30,766 nt of DNA, taken from assembly GCA_021927905.1 (NCBI GenBank), contig BLLK01000004.1, forward strand, positions 1 through 30,766, written 5' to 3'. Each line of letters starts with the position of its first letter. The first letter of the stretch is position 1. The translations under genes and the position numbers were made by a program. The stretch is from Chaetoceros tenuissimus (Eukaryota > Bacillariophyta > Thalassiosirophyceae > Chaetocerotales > Chaetocerotaceae). This document shows positions 1 through 10,474 of this stretch, piece after piece. Below the pieces are notes generated by a model that was given only the letters and a program-made list of their open reading frames with translations, was not told the DNA's origin and searched no databases.

Positions 1-830
1 ATCAACCTAGTACCACTCCGTCATCGATGCCATCAGATATTCCGTCAGACGTACCATCTGATCAGCCAAGTGTGCTTCCGTCATCGATGCCATCAGATAT
101 TCCGTCGGACGTACCATCTGATCAACCAAGTTCACTTCCGTCATCGATGCCATCAGATATTCCGTCAGACGTACCATCTGATCAACCAAGTGTGCTTCCG
201 TCATCGATGCCATCAGATATTCCGTCAGACGTACCATCTGATCAGCCAAGTGTGCTTCCGTCATCGATGCCATCAGATATTCCGTCAGACGTACCATCTG
301 ATCAACCAAGTGTGCTTCCGTCATCGATGCCATCAGATATTCCGTCGGACGTACCATCTGATCAACCAAGTGTGCTTCCGTCATCGATGCCATCAGATAT
401 TCCTTCAGACATACCTTCTGATCAACCAAGTGTGCTTCCGTCATCGATGCCATCAGATATTCCGTCAGACGTACCATCTGATCAACCATCTTCACTTCCG
501 TCATTGATGCCATCAGATATTCCGTCAGACGTACCATCTGATCAACCAAGTGTGCTTCCGTCATCGATGCCATCAGATATTCCGTCAGACGTACCATCTG
601 ATCAGCCAAGTGTGCTTCCGTCATCAATGCCGAGCGATGTACCATCTGATCAACCAAGTGTGCTTCCGTCATCGATGCCATCCGACATACCTTCAGATAT
701 TCCATCGGATATTCCTTCTGACGTACCTTCAGACCAGCCAAGTGTGCTTCCGTCATCGATGCCTTCAGATCTTCCATCGGATATTCCTTCTGATATTCCA
801 TCTGACGTACCTTCAGACCAGCCTTCTTTG
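1..830 (+). repeat. 60-bp tandem array (PSXX coding), gene A
   Basis: Near-identical 60-bp units recur in exact register from the window start to about 620, each encoding five PSXX tetrapeptides. Variation is mainly at a few sites (ccaagtgtgc versus ccatcttcac; gacgta versus gacata). From about 625 units change length by whole 12-bp tetrapeptide steps: one is short (no PSDI) and two are long (extra PSDI). This indicates in-frame 12-bp slippage nested within the 60-bp repeat. Every unit carries ATCGAT or a one-base variant, plus TGATCA. Confidence 0.95.
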
Positions 831-1403
831 CTTCCGTCGTCTATTCCAAGCTCTATCCCATCATCTGAGCCTAGTAGTCTTCCATCTTCGGAGCCTAGTC
901 TGGTTCCGTCGAGCGAACCGTCACTGCTTCCGTCGAATGCACCGTCGGTTCAGCCAAGCCGTTTTCCATCTTCAGTGCCTTCCTTGCTTCCTTCGAGCGA
1001 ACCGTCACTACTTCCGAGCTCTGAGCCTTCTTTGCTTCCGTCATCCGAACCTTCTAGTGACCCGAGCTCTGAGCCTTCCAAATTACCAAGCCTATTGCCT
1101 TCTTTAGATCCTTCTTCTGAACCCTCTTTTCTACCTAGCTGCTCTGTTATGCCTACGGCACAACCTACTAAATATCCAAAGTCAGGATCTCAGAAGAAAG
1201 CAAAGTCTCAGAAAATATCTCTGTGTGGTTCGGAATCACCTTCTCTTTCTCCTACGGCTGAAAAAGATGCTCCAAGTGACCAAATGGACGATTCGGGTAA
1301 TGGCGTGGCGGCCTCTAGCAAAGAAAGTAGTGGTAGTATTTCTCCGAAAACCTTTTTCTGCCTTGTAACTACAATCGTGGGAAGTATAATACTCCTCGTG
1401 TAA
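3..1403 (+). CDS. Gene A 3' part: PSXX-repeat surface protein with C-terminal GPI-anchor-like signal
   Basis: The frame is open to the window edge, so the 5' end lies outside; the ATG at 27 is only an internal repeat Met. The protein is a run of Pro-Ser-X-X tetrapeptides. The first ~260 residues follow a 20-residue higher-order unit, [20 protein letters not shown]; then come less regular PSSE/PSLL tetrapeptides to about base 1138. A ~70-residue non-repetitive tail (two Cys, several Lys, acidic stretch) follows. It ends in small residues (SSGSIS), a PKT spacer and a hydrophobic stretch (FFCLVTTIVGSIILLV) that reaches the stop. That order is the classical GPI-attachment signal, though a plain C-terminal membrane anchor is possible. 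Inference: an extended, Ser/Pro-rich and probably O-glycosylated cell-surface or frustule-associated protein. No enzymatic domain is seen. The 3' half is duplicated at 4970-5605. Confidence 0.75.
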   Translation, partial: QPSTTPSSMPSDIPSDVPSDQPSVLPSSMPSDIPSDVPSDQPSSLPSSMPSDIPSDVPSDQPSVLPSSMPSDIPSDVPSDQPSVLPSSMPSDIPSDVPSDQPSVLPSSMPSDIPSDVPSDQPSVLPSSMPSDIPSDIPSDQPSVLPSSMPSDIPSDVPSDQPSSLPSLMPSDIPSDVPSDQPSVLPSSMPSDIPSDVPSDQPSVLPSSMPSDVPSDQPSVLPSSMPSDIPSDIPSDIPSDVPSDQPSVLPSSMPSDLPSDIPSDIPSDVPSDQPSLLPSSIPSSIPSSEPSSLPSSEPSLVPSSEPSLLPSNAPSVQPSRFPSSVPSLLPSSEPSLLPSSEPSLLPSSEPSSDPSSEPSKLPSLLPSLDPSSEPSFLPSCSVMPTAQPTKYPKSGSQKKAKSQKISLCGSESPSLSPTAEKDAPSDQMDDSGNGVAASSKESSGSISPKTFFCLVTTIVGSIILLV

Positions 1404-1745
1404 AGGTCCACAAGCAGTCCAATGTGTACGTAGACCTAATGTCTATAAGTCTATTATCTCAATAATTTCATTCAGTATTCCTATTTCCTTACTTACTTCA
1501 GTGGAAATGACAACATCTTTCAAATCTTTATGAAGGCAGATTCAGTTCAAAATAGCTATTTTACATTTGCTTTTTTGATGAAAAAACAATCTTTCGAAAC
1601 ATTATAATAGTAAAGTAGTATTACTTGGCTCTTGTTTTGCTGCATAATCTTAAATAAGGAATCCACAAAAGGAGAAATTCCCCCCCCCCCCCCTCCCAAT
1701 ATACTTGTTGTATCGTAAAGAATTGACCTGCAACAAAGGAAATAC

Positions 1746-1759
1746 AGGACCCATGGGGC
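1746..1759. repeat. Inverted repeat arm, left (partner 2393-2406)
   Basis: AGGACCCATGGGGC here is the exact reverse complement of 2393-2406. Similarity extends weakly on both sides, and CAAAACTTTCCA/TGGAAAA motifs recur near both arms (1805-1875 and 2315-2370). It could be the remnant of a small non-autonomous element. The same pair recurs at +4201/4202 in the duplicate. Confidence 0.5.
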
Positions 1760-2068
1760 TCCGTACAAACTTGCAGTATGGTAAAAAAAGTAGGTGTGGC
1801 GGTGCAAAACTTTCCAGGGGGGTGGAAAACTGCTTATTAACCGCTACAAAACTTTCTACCCACATGGAAAATTCCTTTACAAGTCGAGAAATTACATAGA
1901 TTAACAAAATACAACTTTCTAAAACCCCTAACTTATCATTTTATATATTTAATATTCTACTTCAAAATGTAATGATGTGATTGCTGTAATTGATTTGATC
2001 ATATAACATTTTCTTACGTTCACCCCGTCAACTACTTCATTGTTGTATGATTTCATTCTGATCAGGAA

Positions 2069-2120
2069 TTTTCCATCCCTTTTTTAAAGCGGACTTTTCC
2101 ATCCCTTTTTTAAAGCGGAC
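2069..2120. repeat. 26-bp perfect tandem duplication
   Basis: Two adjacent identical 26-bp copies (2069-2094 and 2095-2120), each containing CCATCCC, six T and AAAGCGGAC. Present again at 6270-6321 in the duplicated block. Confidence 0.9.
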
Positions 2121-2392
2121 ATGATTCTTCTAGGTATTATCCACTGAACTCAGTGGATTTGAGTATGAATAATAGAGCTACATATGCAAAGGCGATGACT
2201 TCAGTTTCTGTACTTCTGACTCAACTCTGATGCAGACGTGATGCTCTGATACCCTTCAGGATCAAATACTATGTAAACATATAATAGTAATTATAGAGGT
2301 TATGAAGCTCAATACTGACCCCCCTGGAAAATTGGGAAAATTGGTGGTCCGCAGAGGCAAAACTTTCCACCGGAACCACTTTTTACGTAGGT

Positions 2393-2406
2393 GCCCCATG
2401 GGTCCT
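2393..2406. repeat. Inverted repeat arm, right (partner 1746-1759)
   Basis: Exact reverse complement of 1746-1759, 630 bp away. See the left arm. Confidence 0.5.
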
Positions 2407-3080
2407 GGAAATACTCCAAATTTTCATGAGTATGTTCAATTTATGGACTCGGTTTCTTCGCTGCTGCCTCCTTCTCAAGTTGGGGGGCTTTTTGAAATGC
2501 TAGCTACTCCAAAAGATAATCGAGGTAAAAGGAATTATCCATGCATCTCCTCTTAGACGGTTTAGAAGAATATGCGCATGAACTAATGAAGTGAAGATTA
2601 TTTCGAAAATGTCGTAACTTTAACGTGACCAAATTCTTAAGGGAAACAATTACATGTCTATCTTCCCCAACAATTGTATTCTATTTCGAGGTTAGGGACG
2701 ATAACTGAAAATACTATCAACTCAAATAGAAGTCAGGAGATACAGCGTAAATGAAGTCTTGCTTCAGGATGAAGTTGTAAAAATGAGGTCAGCACAGTCG
2801 ATTGACCAAATTAATAAATCTAGAAGAAGTGAGAAATCTACAGTACTATTCTATAGTATAAATATGACAGACCTACAAAGAAAGAAGTCACTCAGTAGAA
2901 GCAACAACTTGAGAAGCCAATCATGCTTATAGATGTGCCAACCTCAGATATGTTATCGGATTGAGCAATTAACAGTGACTTCACGACGTAAAGATCATGT
3001 CGAATATTGACTCTCCCTCGAGAATGCAAATATTAGTTTGTGCAATATGCAAGAGTGACATTGAATAATAGTCAGTACAC

Positions 3081-3085
<5 letters not shown>

Positions 3086-3112
<27 letters not shown>
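3086..3112. repeat. AT dinucleotide microsatellite
   Basis: About 13 AT units. The second copy of the block carries the same tract, of the same length, at 7287-7313, which argues that the two copies separated very recently, since such tracts mutate fast. Confidence 0.9.
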
Positions 3113-4086
3113 ACTCATTGATTATAGTTATTACCATTATAATATAAATGGGGAAAAGAAATGACCAGTACAAAGTACTTTTATAGTCGTTCTTATATGA
3201 AGGGCACAACCTTCTTCGAAAACCGTAGCCGTTGTTTAAAAGGCGACATGAAGCTAAAGAATCAATTTTTAGTTTCGCTGCCCATTCCCTAGATTTTACC
3301 TTTAATTTTTCTAATTGAAATTTTCTACTACCTGATGGAGACGTCCATATTCCTAGCATTTCCTTGTATTGAGAGTTGAGTCTTTGTAGTCAGTACACAT
3401 TTCAACGCAACCAAACCATAGCATCAAATGGTTTCAGAAAATTGAAAGCTACTTATCCTTCAAGTGCAAGAATGCCGAATTTCCTCTCCACTATTTGGGA
3501 GAGCATGATGTTGTACCACAGAACAAGAAACGTTGTGTAGCCTCAATTCATAAAACAATAGAAATAATACTCTTGTTTAGATATGTTTCAAAGTAAAAGC
3601 AAGTAGACAAGACCAAGAAAGGCCTAGACGAAGAATTATCAATACCACAACAAATGAAATCATACACTCCCTCCTTTCTTGTCTTCAAGTTTCCCATACA
3701 ATAAAATGAAAAAGAAACTTCGTTCATTAGTTAATATATCTGCAAGTCAAGATCAGACATTACAGGTTGCTGAGTAAGACCAAACCAGTCTTTGCCTCGA
3801 TGAGATCATTCTGTATTATGCTCTGGTCTAAACTAATTTGCTTGGATAATGAAGAAGGTTACATCTTTCATTGTGCTATTAGCCTCCAGACTGAATTTTA
3901 ATCGTGCATAGAACAATATCTCGGAGTTCGAGGTATTTCCATCGTTATTTCTGGCATCAATCTGAAACGTTCGAGAAATCACTGAAGTCGAGCCTAGAAT
4001 GACTAGAAAGCAAGTGGATGACACGTTTCCTACCTATTTCTACCTCTATGACCAGCCATTCAAATGAAATTTTGATGAAGGGTGCT

Positions 4087-4770
4087 CCATCGGATATTCC
4101 ATCTGATCAACCATCTTCACTTCCGTCATCGATGCCATCAGATATTCCGTCAGACGTACCTTCTGATCAACCAAGTTCACTTCCATCATCTATACCATCA
4201 GATATTCCGTCAGACGTACCATCTGATCAACCAAGTGTGCTTCCGTCATCGATGCCATCAGATATTCCGTCAGACGTACCTTCTGATCAACCTAGTACCA
4301 CTCAGTCATCGATGCCATCAGATATTCCGTCAGACGTACCTTCTGATCAACCAAGCGTGCTTCCGTCATCGATGCCATCAGATATTCCGTCAGACATACC
4401 TTCTGATCAGCCATCTTCACTTCCGTCATCGATGCCATCAGATATTCCGTCGGACGTACCATCTGATCAACCAAGTGTGTTTCCGTCATCGATGCCATCA
4501 GATATTCCGTCGGACGTACCATCTGATCAGCCAAGTTCTGTTCCGTCATCTATACCATCAGATATTCCGTCAGACGTACCATCTGATCAACCAAGTTCAC
4601 TTCCGTCATCGATGCCATCAGATATTCCGTCAGACGTACCTTCTGATCAACCTAGTACCACTCCGTCATCGATGCCATCAGATATTCCGTCAGACGTACC
4701 ATCTGATCAGCCAAGTGTGCTTCCGTCATCGATGCCATCAGATATTCCGTCAGACGTACCATCTGATCAA
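4087..4770 (+). repeat. 60-bp tandem array, second gene A copy
   Basis: Eleven to twelve regular 60-bp units in register with no indels until about 4773. Variants such as AGTACCACT (PSTT) match the unit at the very start of the window, so this array and the one at 1-620 are close relatives or the same array seen twice. Confidence 0.95.
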
Positions 4771-5605
4771 CCAAATTGTGCTTCCGTCATCGATGCCATC
4801 AGATATTCCGTCCGGACGTACCATCCTGGTAACCAAGTGTGCTTCCGTCATCGATGCCATCAGATATTCCTTCAGACATACCTTCTGATCAACCAGAATT
4901 ATTAGCTTCCGTCATCGATGCCATCGAATATTCCGTCAGACGTACCATCTGATCAATATCGGATAGCTGGATCTTCCATCGGATATTCCTTCTGATATTC
5001 CATCTGACGTACCTTCAGACCAGCCTTCTTTGCTTCCGTCGTCTATTCCAAGCTCTATCCCATCATCTGAGCCTAGTAGTCTTCCATCTTCGGAGCCTAG
5101 TCTGGTTCCGTCGAGCGAACCGTCACTGCTTCCGTCGAATGCACCGTCGGTTCAGCCAAGCCGTTTTCCATCTTCAGTGCCTTCCTTGCTTCCTTCGAGC
5201 GAACCGTCACTACTTCCGAGCTCTGAGCCTTCTTTGCTTCCGTCATCCGAACCTTCTAGTGACCCGAGCTCTGAGCCTTCCAAATTACCAAGCCTATTGC
5301 CTTCTTTAGATCCTTCTTCTGAACCCTCTTTTCTACCTAGCTGCTCTGTTATGCCTACGGCACAACCTACTAAATATCCAAAGTCAGGATCTCAGAAGAA
5401 AGCAAAGTCTCAGAAAATATCTCTGTGTGGTTCGGAATCACCTTCTCTTTCTCCTACGGCTGAAAAAGATGCTCCAAGTGACCAAATGGACGATTCGGGT
5501 AATGGCGTGGCGGCCTCTAGCAAAGAAAGTAGTGGTAGTATTTCTCCGAAAACCTTTTTCTGCCTTGTAACTACAATCGTGGGAAGTATAATACTCCTCG
5601 TGTAA
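4087..5605 (+). pseudogene. Gene A 3' part, second copy, frame broken in the array
   Basis: From 4087 about eleven 60-bp units read [12 protein letters not shown] in one frame. Near 4773 a +1 insertion (ccaaattgtgc for ccaagtgtgc) starts a 200-bp stretch of indels (to about 4969). The PSXX frame resumes in another phase from about 4985 and runs through a C-terminus identical to gene A, with the same hydrophobic tail and stop at 5605. An ATG-started ORF exists from 4018, but its first ~23 codons come from duplicated 3' flank, so this is a junction product and not a real N-terminus. Either a broken tandem gene or an assembly join through the array. Confidence 0.75.
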
Positions 5606-7281
5606 AGGTCCACAAGCAGTCCAATGTGTACGTAGACCTAATGTCTATAAGTCTATTATCTCAATAATTTCATTCAGTATTCCTATTTCCTTACTTACTT
5701 CAGTGGAAATGACAACATCTTTCAAATCTTTATGAAGGCAGATTCAGTTCAAAATAGCTATTTTACATTTGCTTTTTTGATGAAAAAACAATCTTTCGAA
5801 ACATTATAATAGTAAAGTAGTATTACTTGGCTCTTGTTTTGCTGCATAATCTTAAATAAGGAACCCACAAAAGGGGAAATTCCCCCCCCCCCCCTCCCAA
5901 TATACTTGTTGTATCGTAAAGAATTGACCTGCAACAAAGGAAATACAGGACCCATGGGGCTCCGTACAAACTTGCAGTATGGTAAAAAAAGTAGGTGTGG
6001 CGGTGCAAAACTTTCCAGGGGGGTGGAAAACTGCTTATTAACCGCTACAAAACTTTCTACCCACATGGAAAATTCCTTTACAAGTCGAGAAATTACATAG
6101 ATTAACAAAATACAACTTTCTAAAACCCCTAACTTATCATTTTATATATTTAATATTCTACTTCAAAATGTAATGATGTGATTGCTGTAATTGATTTGAT
6201 CATATAACATTTTCTTACGTTCACCCCGTCAACTACTTCATTGTTGTATGATTTCATTCTGATCAGGAATTTTCCATCCCTTTTTTAAAGCGGACTTTTC
6301 CATCCCTTTTTTAAAGCGGACATGATTCTTCTAGGTATTATCCACTGAACTCAGTGGATTTGAGTATGAATAATAGAGCTACATATGCAAAGGCGATGAC
6401 TTCAGTTTCTGTACTTCTGACTCAACTCTGATGCAGACGTGATGCTCTGATACCCTTCAGGATCAAATACTATGTAAACATATAATAGTAATTATAGAGG
6501 TTATGAAGCTCAATACTGACCCCCCTGGAAAATTGGGAAAATTGGTGGTCCGCAGAGGCAAAACTTTCCACCGGAACCACTTTTTACGTAGGTGCCCCAT
6601 GGGTCCTGGAAATACTCCAAATTTTCATGAGTATGTTCAATTTATGGACTCGGTTTCTTCGCTGCTGCCTCCTTCTCAAGTTGGGGGGCTTTTTGAAATG
6701 CTAGCTACTCCAAAAGATAATCGAGGTAAAAGGAATTATCCATGCATCTCCTCTTAGACGGTTTAGAAGAATATGCGCATGAACTAATGAAGTGAAGATT
6801 ATTTCGAAAATGTCGTAACTTTAACGTGACCAAATTCTTAAGGGAAACAATTACATGTCTATCTTCCCCAACAATTGTATTCTATTTCGAGGTTAGGGAC
6901 GATAACTGAAAATACTATCAACTCAAATAGAAGTCAGGAGATACAGCGTAAATGAAGTCTTGCTTCAGGATGAAGTTGTAAAAATGAGGTCAGCACAGTC
7001 GATTGACCAAATTAATAAATCTAGAAGAAGTGAGAAATCTACAGTACTATTCTATAGTATAAATATGACAGACCTACAAAGAAAGAAGTCACTCAGTAGA
7101 AGCAACAACTTGAGAAGCCAATCATGCTTATAGATGTGCCAACCTCAGATATGTTATCGGATTGAGCAATTAACAGTGACTTCACGACGTAAAGATCATG
7201 TCGAATATTGACTCTCCCTCGAGAATGCAAATATTAGTTTGTGCAATATGCAAGAGTGACATTGAATAATAGTCAGTACAC

Positions 7282-7313
<32 letters not shown>

Positions 7314-8287
7314 ACTCATTGATTATAGTTATTACCATTATAATATAAATGGGGAAAAGAAATGACCAGTACAAAGTACTTTTATAGTCGTTCTTATATG
7401 AAGGGCACAACCTTCTTCGAAAACCGTAGCCGTTGTTTAAAAGGCGACATGAAGCTAAAGAATCAATTTTTAGTTTCGCTGCCCATTCCCTAGATTTTAC
7501 CTTTAATTTTTCTAATTGAAATTTTCTACTACCTGATGGAGACGTCCATATTCCTAGCATTTCCTTGTATTGAGAGTTGAGTCTTTGTAGTCAGTACACA
7601 TTTCAACGCAACCAAACCATAGCATCAAATGGTTTCAGAAAATTGAAAGCTACTTATCCTTCAAGTGCAAGAATGCCGAATTTCCTCTCCACTATTTGGG
7701 AGAGCATGATGTTGTACCACAGAACAAGAAACGTTGTGTAGCCTCAATTCATAAAACAATAGAAATAATACTCTTGTTTAGATATGTTTCAAAGTAAAAG
7801 CAAGTAGACAAGACCAAGAAAGGCCTAGACGAAGAATTATCAATACCACAACAAATGAAATCATACACTCCCTCCTTTCTTGTCTTCAAGTTTCCCATAC
7901 AATAAAATGAAAAAGAAACTTCGTTCATTAGTTAATATATCTGCAAGTCAAGATCAGACATTACAGGTTGCTGAGTAAGACCAAACCAGTCTTTGCCTCG
8001 ATGAGATCATTCTGTATTATGCTCTGGTCTAAACTAATTTGCTTGGATAATGAAGAAGGTTACATCTTTCATTGTGCTATTAGCCTCCAGACTGAATTTT
8101 AATCGTGCATAGAACAATATCTCGGAGTTCGAGGTATTTCCATCGTTATTTCTGGCATCAATCTGAAACGTTCGAGAAATCACTGAAGTCGAGCCTAGAA
8201 TGACTAGAAAGCAAGTGGATGACACGTTTCCTACCTATTTCTACCTCCATGACCAGCCATTCAAATGAAATTTTGATGAAGGGTGCT
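4970..8287. repeat. Segmental duplication, copy 2 (3.3 kb)
   Basis: Partner of 768-4086. Homology starts inside the array (gatcttccatcgg) and stops at 8287 after gggtgct, where this copy continues into unique DNA (ggtcctgcagg). The poly-C tract has 13 C (5882-5894). Confidence 0.93.
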
Positions 8288-8700
8288 GGTCCTGCAGGAG
8301 AAGTTGACCTACTCATTTCGTACGAAGAGAAATACAGAAAATAAAAGTGCAAAATGGATGCATCTTTAATGCAAAACTTGATGGTTTCCACTTTTTCTTA
8401 GCATTTCAAACCAAAATATTCGCAGCTTGGACAAGTCATGAGGTTCCAATCTTTTTCGTGCTCGTATAAAGGGGCAAACTTGACATGTATTCATCAATTA
8501 GCTAAGATATTTTTCAGCTTTCAAGAGCATCAGTCGTAACATCTGAACATACCACATTCAATTCGTCGGATTCTTTCAATTTCATTACTATATTTGGTTC
8601 GTTAATAAAGCCCCAACAGTGTGCCTTGACATCACCGAGACTTCTTGTTACTGCAAATCCAACCGACTTCACAGTTTCCCATCTTTAATTCTCTCCATAT
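5606..8700. other. Intergenic region, duplicated flank plus unique DNA
   Basis: Up to 8287 this repeats 1404-4086. No gene is supported. The last ~590 bp of the block (7700-8287) has an older, diverged relative at about 10475-11195. 8288-8700 is unique AT-rich DNA in which I see no feature. Confidence 0.65.
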
Positions 8701-8739
8701 CCTCAGAGGATGAGTATCTGCTGCTTTTCTACAGCAAAC

Positions 8740-9376
8740 ACTATGTCTCCATTTTACTTTGATACAGTATTCGAGAATTGCAATAATAGTCGAGCCTAAA
8801 ACATCTAGGAAGAAACTGAATGCAACATTTCTTCTTGAGTATTGTCTCAAAGTGGTCAAATTTCGTATGAAAATTGAGAAAGTGATCTATTTACAATCTA
8901 TCGAAGAGGACTATTTGGGACAAGGCTTTGTAAAATGAGTGATTTTCGAGGAGACAAAACTGCGTTTTATTTATCATAGCTAACAAATCAACCAAGCAAC
9001 CAATAGTTGCTAAGTACATGCCTCGTCGAAAAGAAAGAATTCAACCTAGTCTTTAGAATTAGATTATGAAACTATTCTTTGCCTAAGTCTAAAACAATTT
9101 TCATCAACTTCCAAGAATGACGAAATGGAGAAAAGAAAAGAGTGTAAATGCGCCCGTATTTTTGTCTAAACCTGATAATACAGCCATTTGCTGCATCAAA
9201 AGCTATGCTCCTATCTGAGATAGAAAAAGAAGCTGCTCCGCTCCCATTTTCAACATAAAGAAAAAAGAGCATTACTATCTCAAGATGAACATCAATTAGT
9301 GCTCCCACCTTTTCTCTCAAATTATAGATATTGACGCCTCGACTGTCTGACTTGAAGAATAAGTCACGTAGTCCTC
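8740..9376. repeat. Diverged duplicate of 14865-15450
   Basis: Collinear similarity with 14865-15450: shared stretches include gtcgagc near 8790/14864, ctaacaaa...accaagcaacca near 8980/15060 and gaagctgc...ctcccatt near 9230/15300. On the minus strand both preserve a peptide-like stretch with NGSGAASFS and SDRS, so this may be the remnant of a minus-strand host gene, broken by stops and frameshifts in at least the second copy. No domain recognised. The match ends where the retroelement fragment begins (about 9377). Confidence 0.6.
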
Positions 9377-10260
9377 CCAATAGAGCACATTCCAATGCAG
9401 ATCTATGCCGCTGCTGTAAAATGTTTGCAGAATCAACAGTATACCTCCTTATTCTCCCTGTCTTTAAAACTATCAGAGAGATACTGTTACAGGAAGTTGA
9501 TACATTTATCATATCCATTAATAATACAGAGTCCACGCTACAGCAATTTCTCATGGCAGGTATAAGAAGTTGGATGGACGACCCTGAAGAAGGGGTGATA
9601 ACTATCAATATACTAACCTCCTTTCTTCCTGTGGTGAAAAAACAGAATGATATTGGGTGGTATTCGACATTCCCTGGGTTTCATACATAAAACATTATCC
9701 TGTGTCAACACAATCACCATCTCGCAATCAACTTTAAACGAACCGGCACAGCTTGGGCCAAACATATTATCACAAAATTTTGGATATAACTTGTTAGTTT
9801 TGGGCTGCGCAAACTGCAACTAGAGAGGAATTCCAGGGACTTGTAGCTCGGATAGAGGCTAGTTCTACTATTTAAAACATTTCTGACTCAATCCATACGA
9901 GATCGAAGCTTGACAACTGAAAATAAAAAGGCCTGGCTCTTATTAGAGTAGCAAGTGAAGCACATATGGACACACTGATTGATGAATTCTCCCATAATGA
10001 TATGAGTCAAGAACAGATCGCCCTCGATCCGGTCGGTAGAGCATCATCTTCATAGCAGGATCAGAATCCTTTTCTTTAGTGGCCTGGGCTACTGAGGGAG
10101 CGGGGCTCTACTCTCTTCTCGAGGTATTCACGCACTAGACGCTTGATCGTCTCGTCTGTGTATGCATTCCAACAGTGAGATTCTGAAAGAATACTTTTGA
10201 CAGTAAGACGAGGTCTTTTTCTAATGGTACTCATAATTTTATTAATCTTGTGTTATATAT
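9377..10260 (+). pseudogene. Retroelement fragment 1 (zinc-knuckle and C-terminal part), decayed
   Basis: Conceptual translation matches residues ~443 to the end of the protein encoded at 12619-14664: SNADLCRCCK versus SNTSLCPCCK, then GIRSWMDDPEEG, NDIGWYST, RTGTAWAKH, DEFSHNDM and LDP. The frame is broken by stops and shifts from about 9690 on, and the last zinc-ligand Cys is lost. A 3' non-coding tail (10050-10260) matches that of fragment 2 and, inverted, that of the intact insertion, ending in GTGTTATATAT. The RNase H domain is absent. Orientation is opposite to the young insertion. Confidence 0.85.
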
Positions 10261-10465
10261 TGGGAATCTTTCACAATGCATTCATCTTGGTTATCCATAC
10301 AGAGTTCTTTGGTTTGTAGTCTGTAGCCAATTGGAGAAATTGCGGCATATGATGCTTCTCCTCCTTTGGAAGAGGCTTTAATTTTGCCGTGCTATTGATG
10401 CAAAGCAATTGAACATTTTATTAGTGAGTACAATCTGATCTACGTAGCACGAACGTTTTGTTTAC
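10261..10465. repeat. Empty-site paralog of 14640-14837
   Basis: Directly after the 3' end of retroelement fragment 1, this sequence matches 14640-14837 for about 200 bp (ttatccatacagag, agaaattgcggcatat, gatctacgtagcacgaacg). It shows what the region at 12393/14640 looked like before the 2.2-kb element inserted there. Confidence 0.85.
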
Positions 10466-10474
10466 TTTCGATGT

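Larger units (their letters stand above)
1404..4017. other. Intergenic region after gene A
   Basis: No convincing gene. Short ORFs here (for example 2302-2556 plus and 3084-3359 minus) have no recognisable motif and are retained in the second copy only because the whole block is duplicated. Visible small structures: a 14-C tract (1680-1693), a diverged inverted repeat around 1746 and 2393, a 26-bp tandem duplication (2069-2120), a perfect 9-bp hairpin (2139-2158) and an AT microsatellite (3086-3112). Confidence 0.7.
768..4086. repeat. Segmental duplication, copy 1 (3.3 kb)
   Basis: This stretch matches 4970-8287 almost base for base, at an offset of 4202, falling to 4201 after a poly-C tract. 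It covers the end of the PSXX array, the whole gene A C-terminus and 2.7 kb of flank. Differences I found by eye: T/C at 1662 vs 5864, A/G at 1673 vs 5875, 14 versus 13 C in the poly-C tract, and T/C at 4047 vs 8248. At 4086/4087 this copy jumps straight into PSXX array, whereas copy 2 continues into unique sequence. Confidence 0.93.

Noticed and set aside
1-620. CRISPR-like appearance of regular repeats
   Set aside because: Units are contiguous with no unique spacers, the period is a multiple of 12 bp and encodes PSXX peptide; the intron and retroelement show a eukaryote.
7-801. Long minus-strand ORF ([12 protein letters not shown]-type repeat), with similar ones at 21660-22196, 23882-24358 and 29872-30765
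   Set aside because: Antisense shadow of the PSXX array; it appears wherever the array does and has no own start, domain or termination logic.
2302-2556. 84-codon ORF present identically at 6503-6757
   Set aside because: Identity only reflects the 4.2-kb block duplication; no motif, and it overlaps the inverted-repeat region.
3084-3359. 91-codon minus-strand ORF, repeated at 7285-7560
   Set aside because: Its C-terminus is the AT microsatellite translated as Ile-Tyr; low complexity and duplicated with the block.
4018-4086. Genuine N-terminus of a second repeat protein (ATG at 4018)
   Set aside because: The same bases occur at 8219-8287 as 3' flank without a gene after them; this is a junction artefact of the duplication.
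9072-9608. 178-codon minus-strand ORF as an intact gene
   Set aside because: Its first half is antisense to the retroelement fragment; only the part below about 9376 could be a host-gene remnant.
10261-10465. A truncated minus-strand copy of the retroelement 5' end
   Set aside because: The match to 14640-14837 is flanking target DNA, not element sequence, once the 20-bp target-site duplication is recognised.
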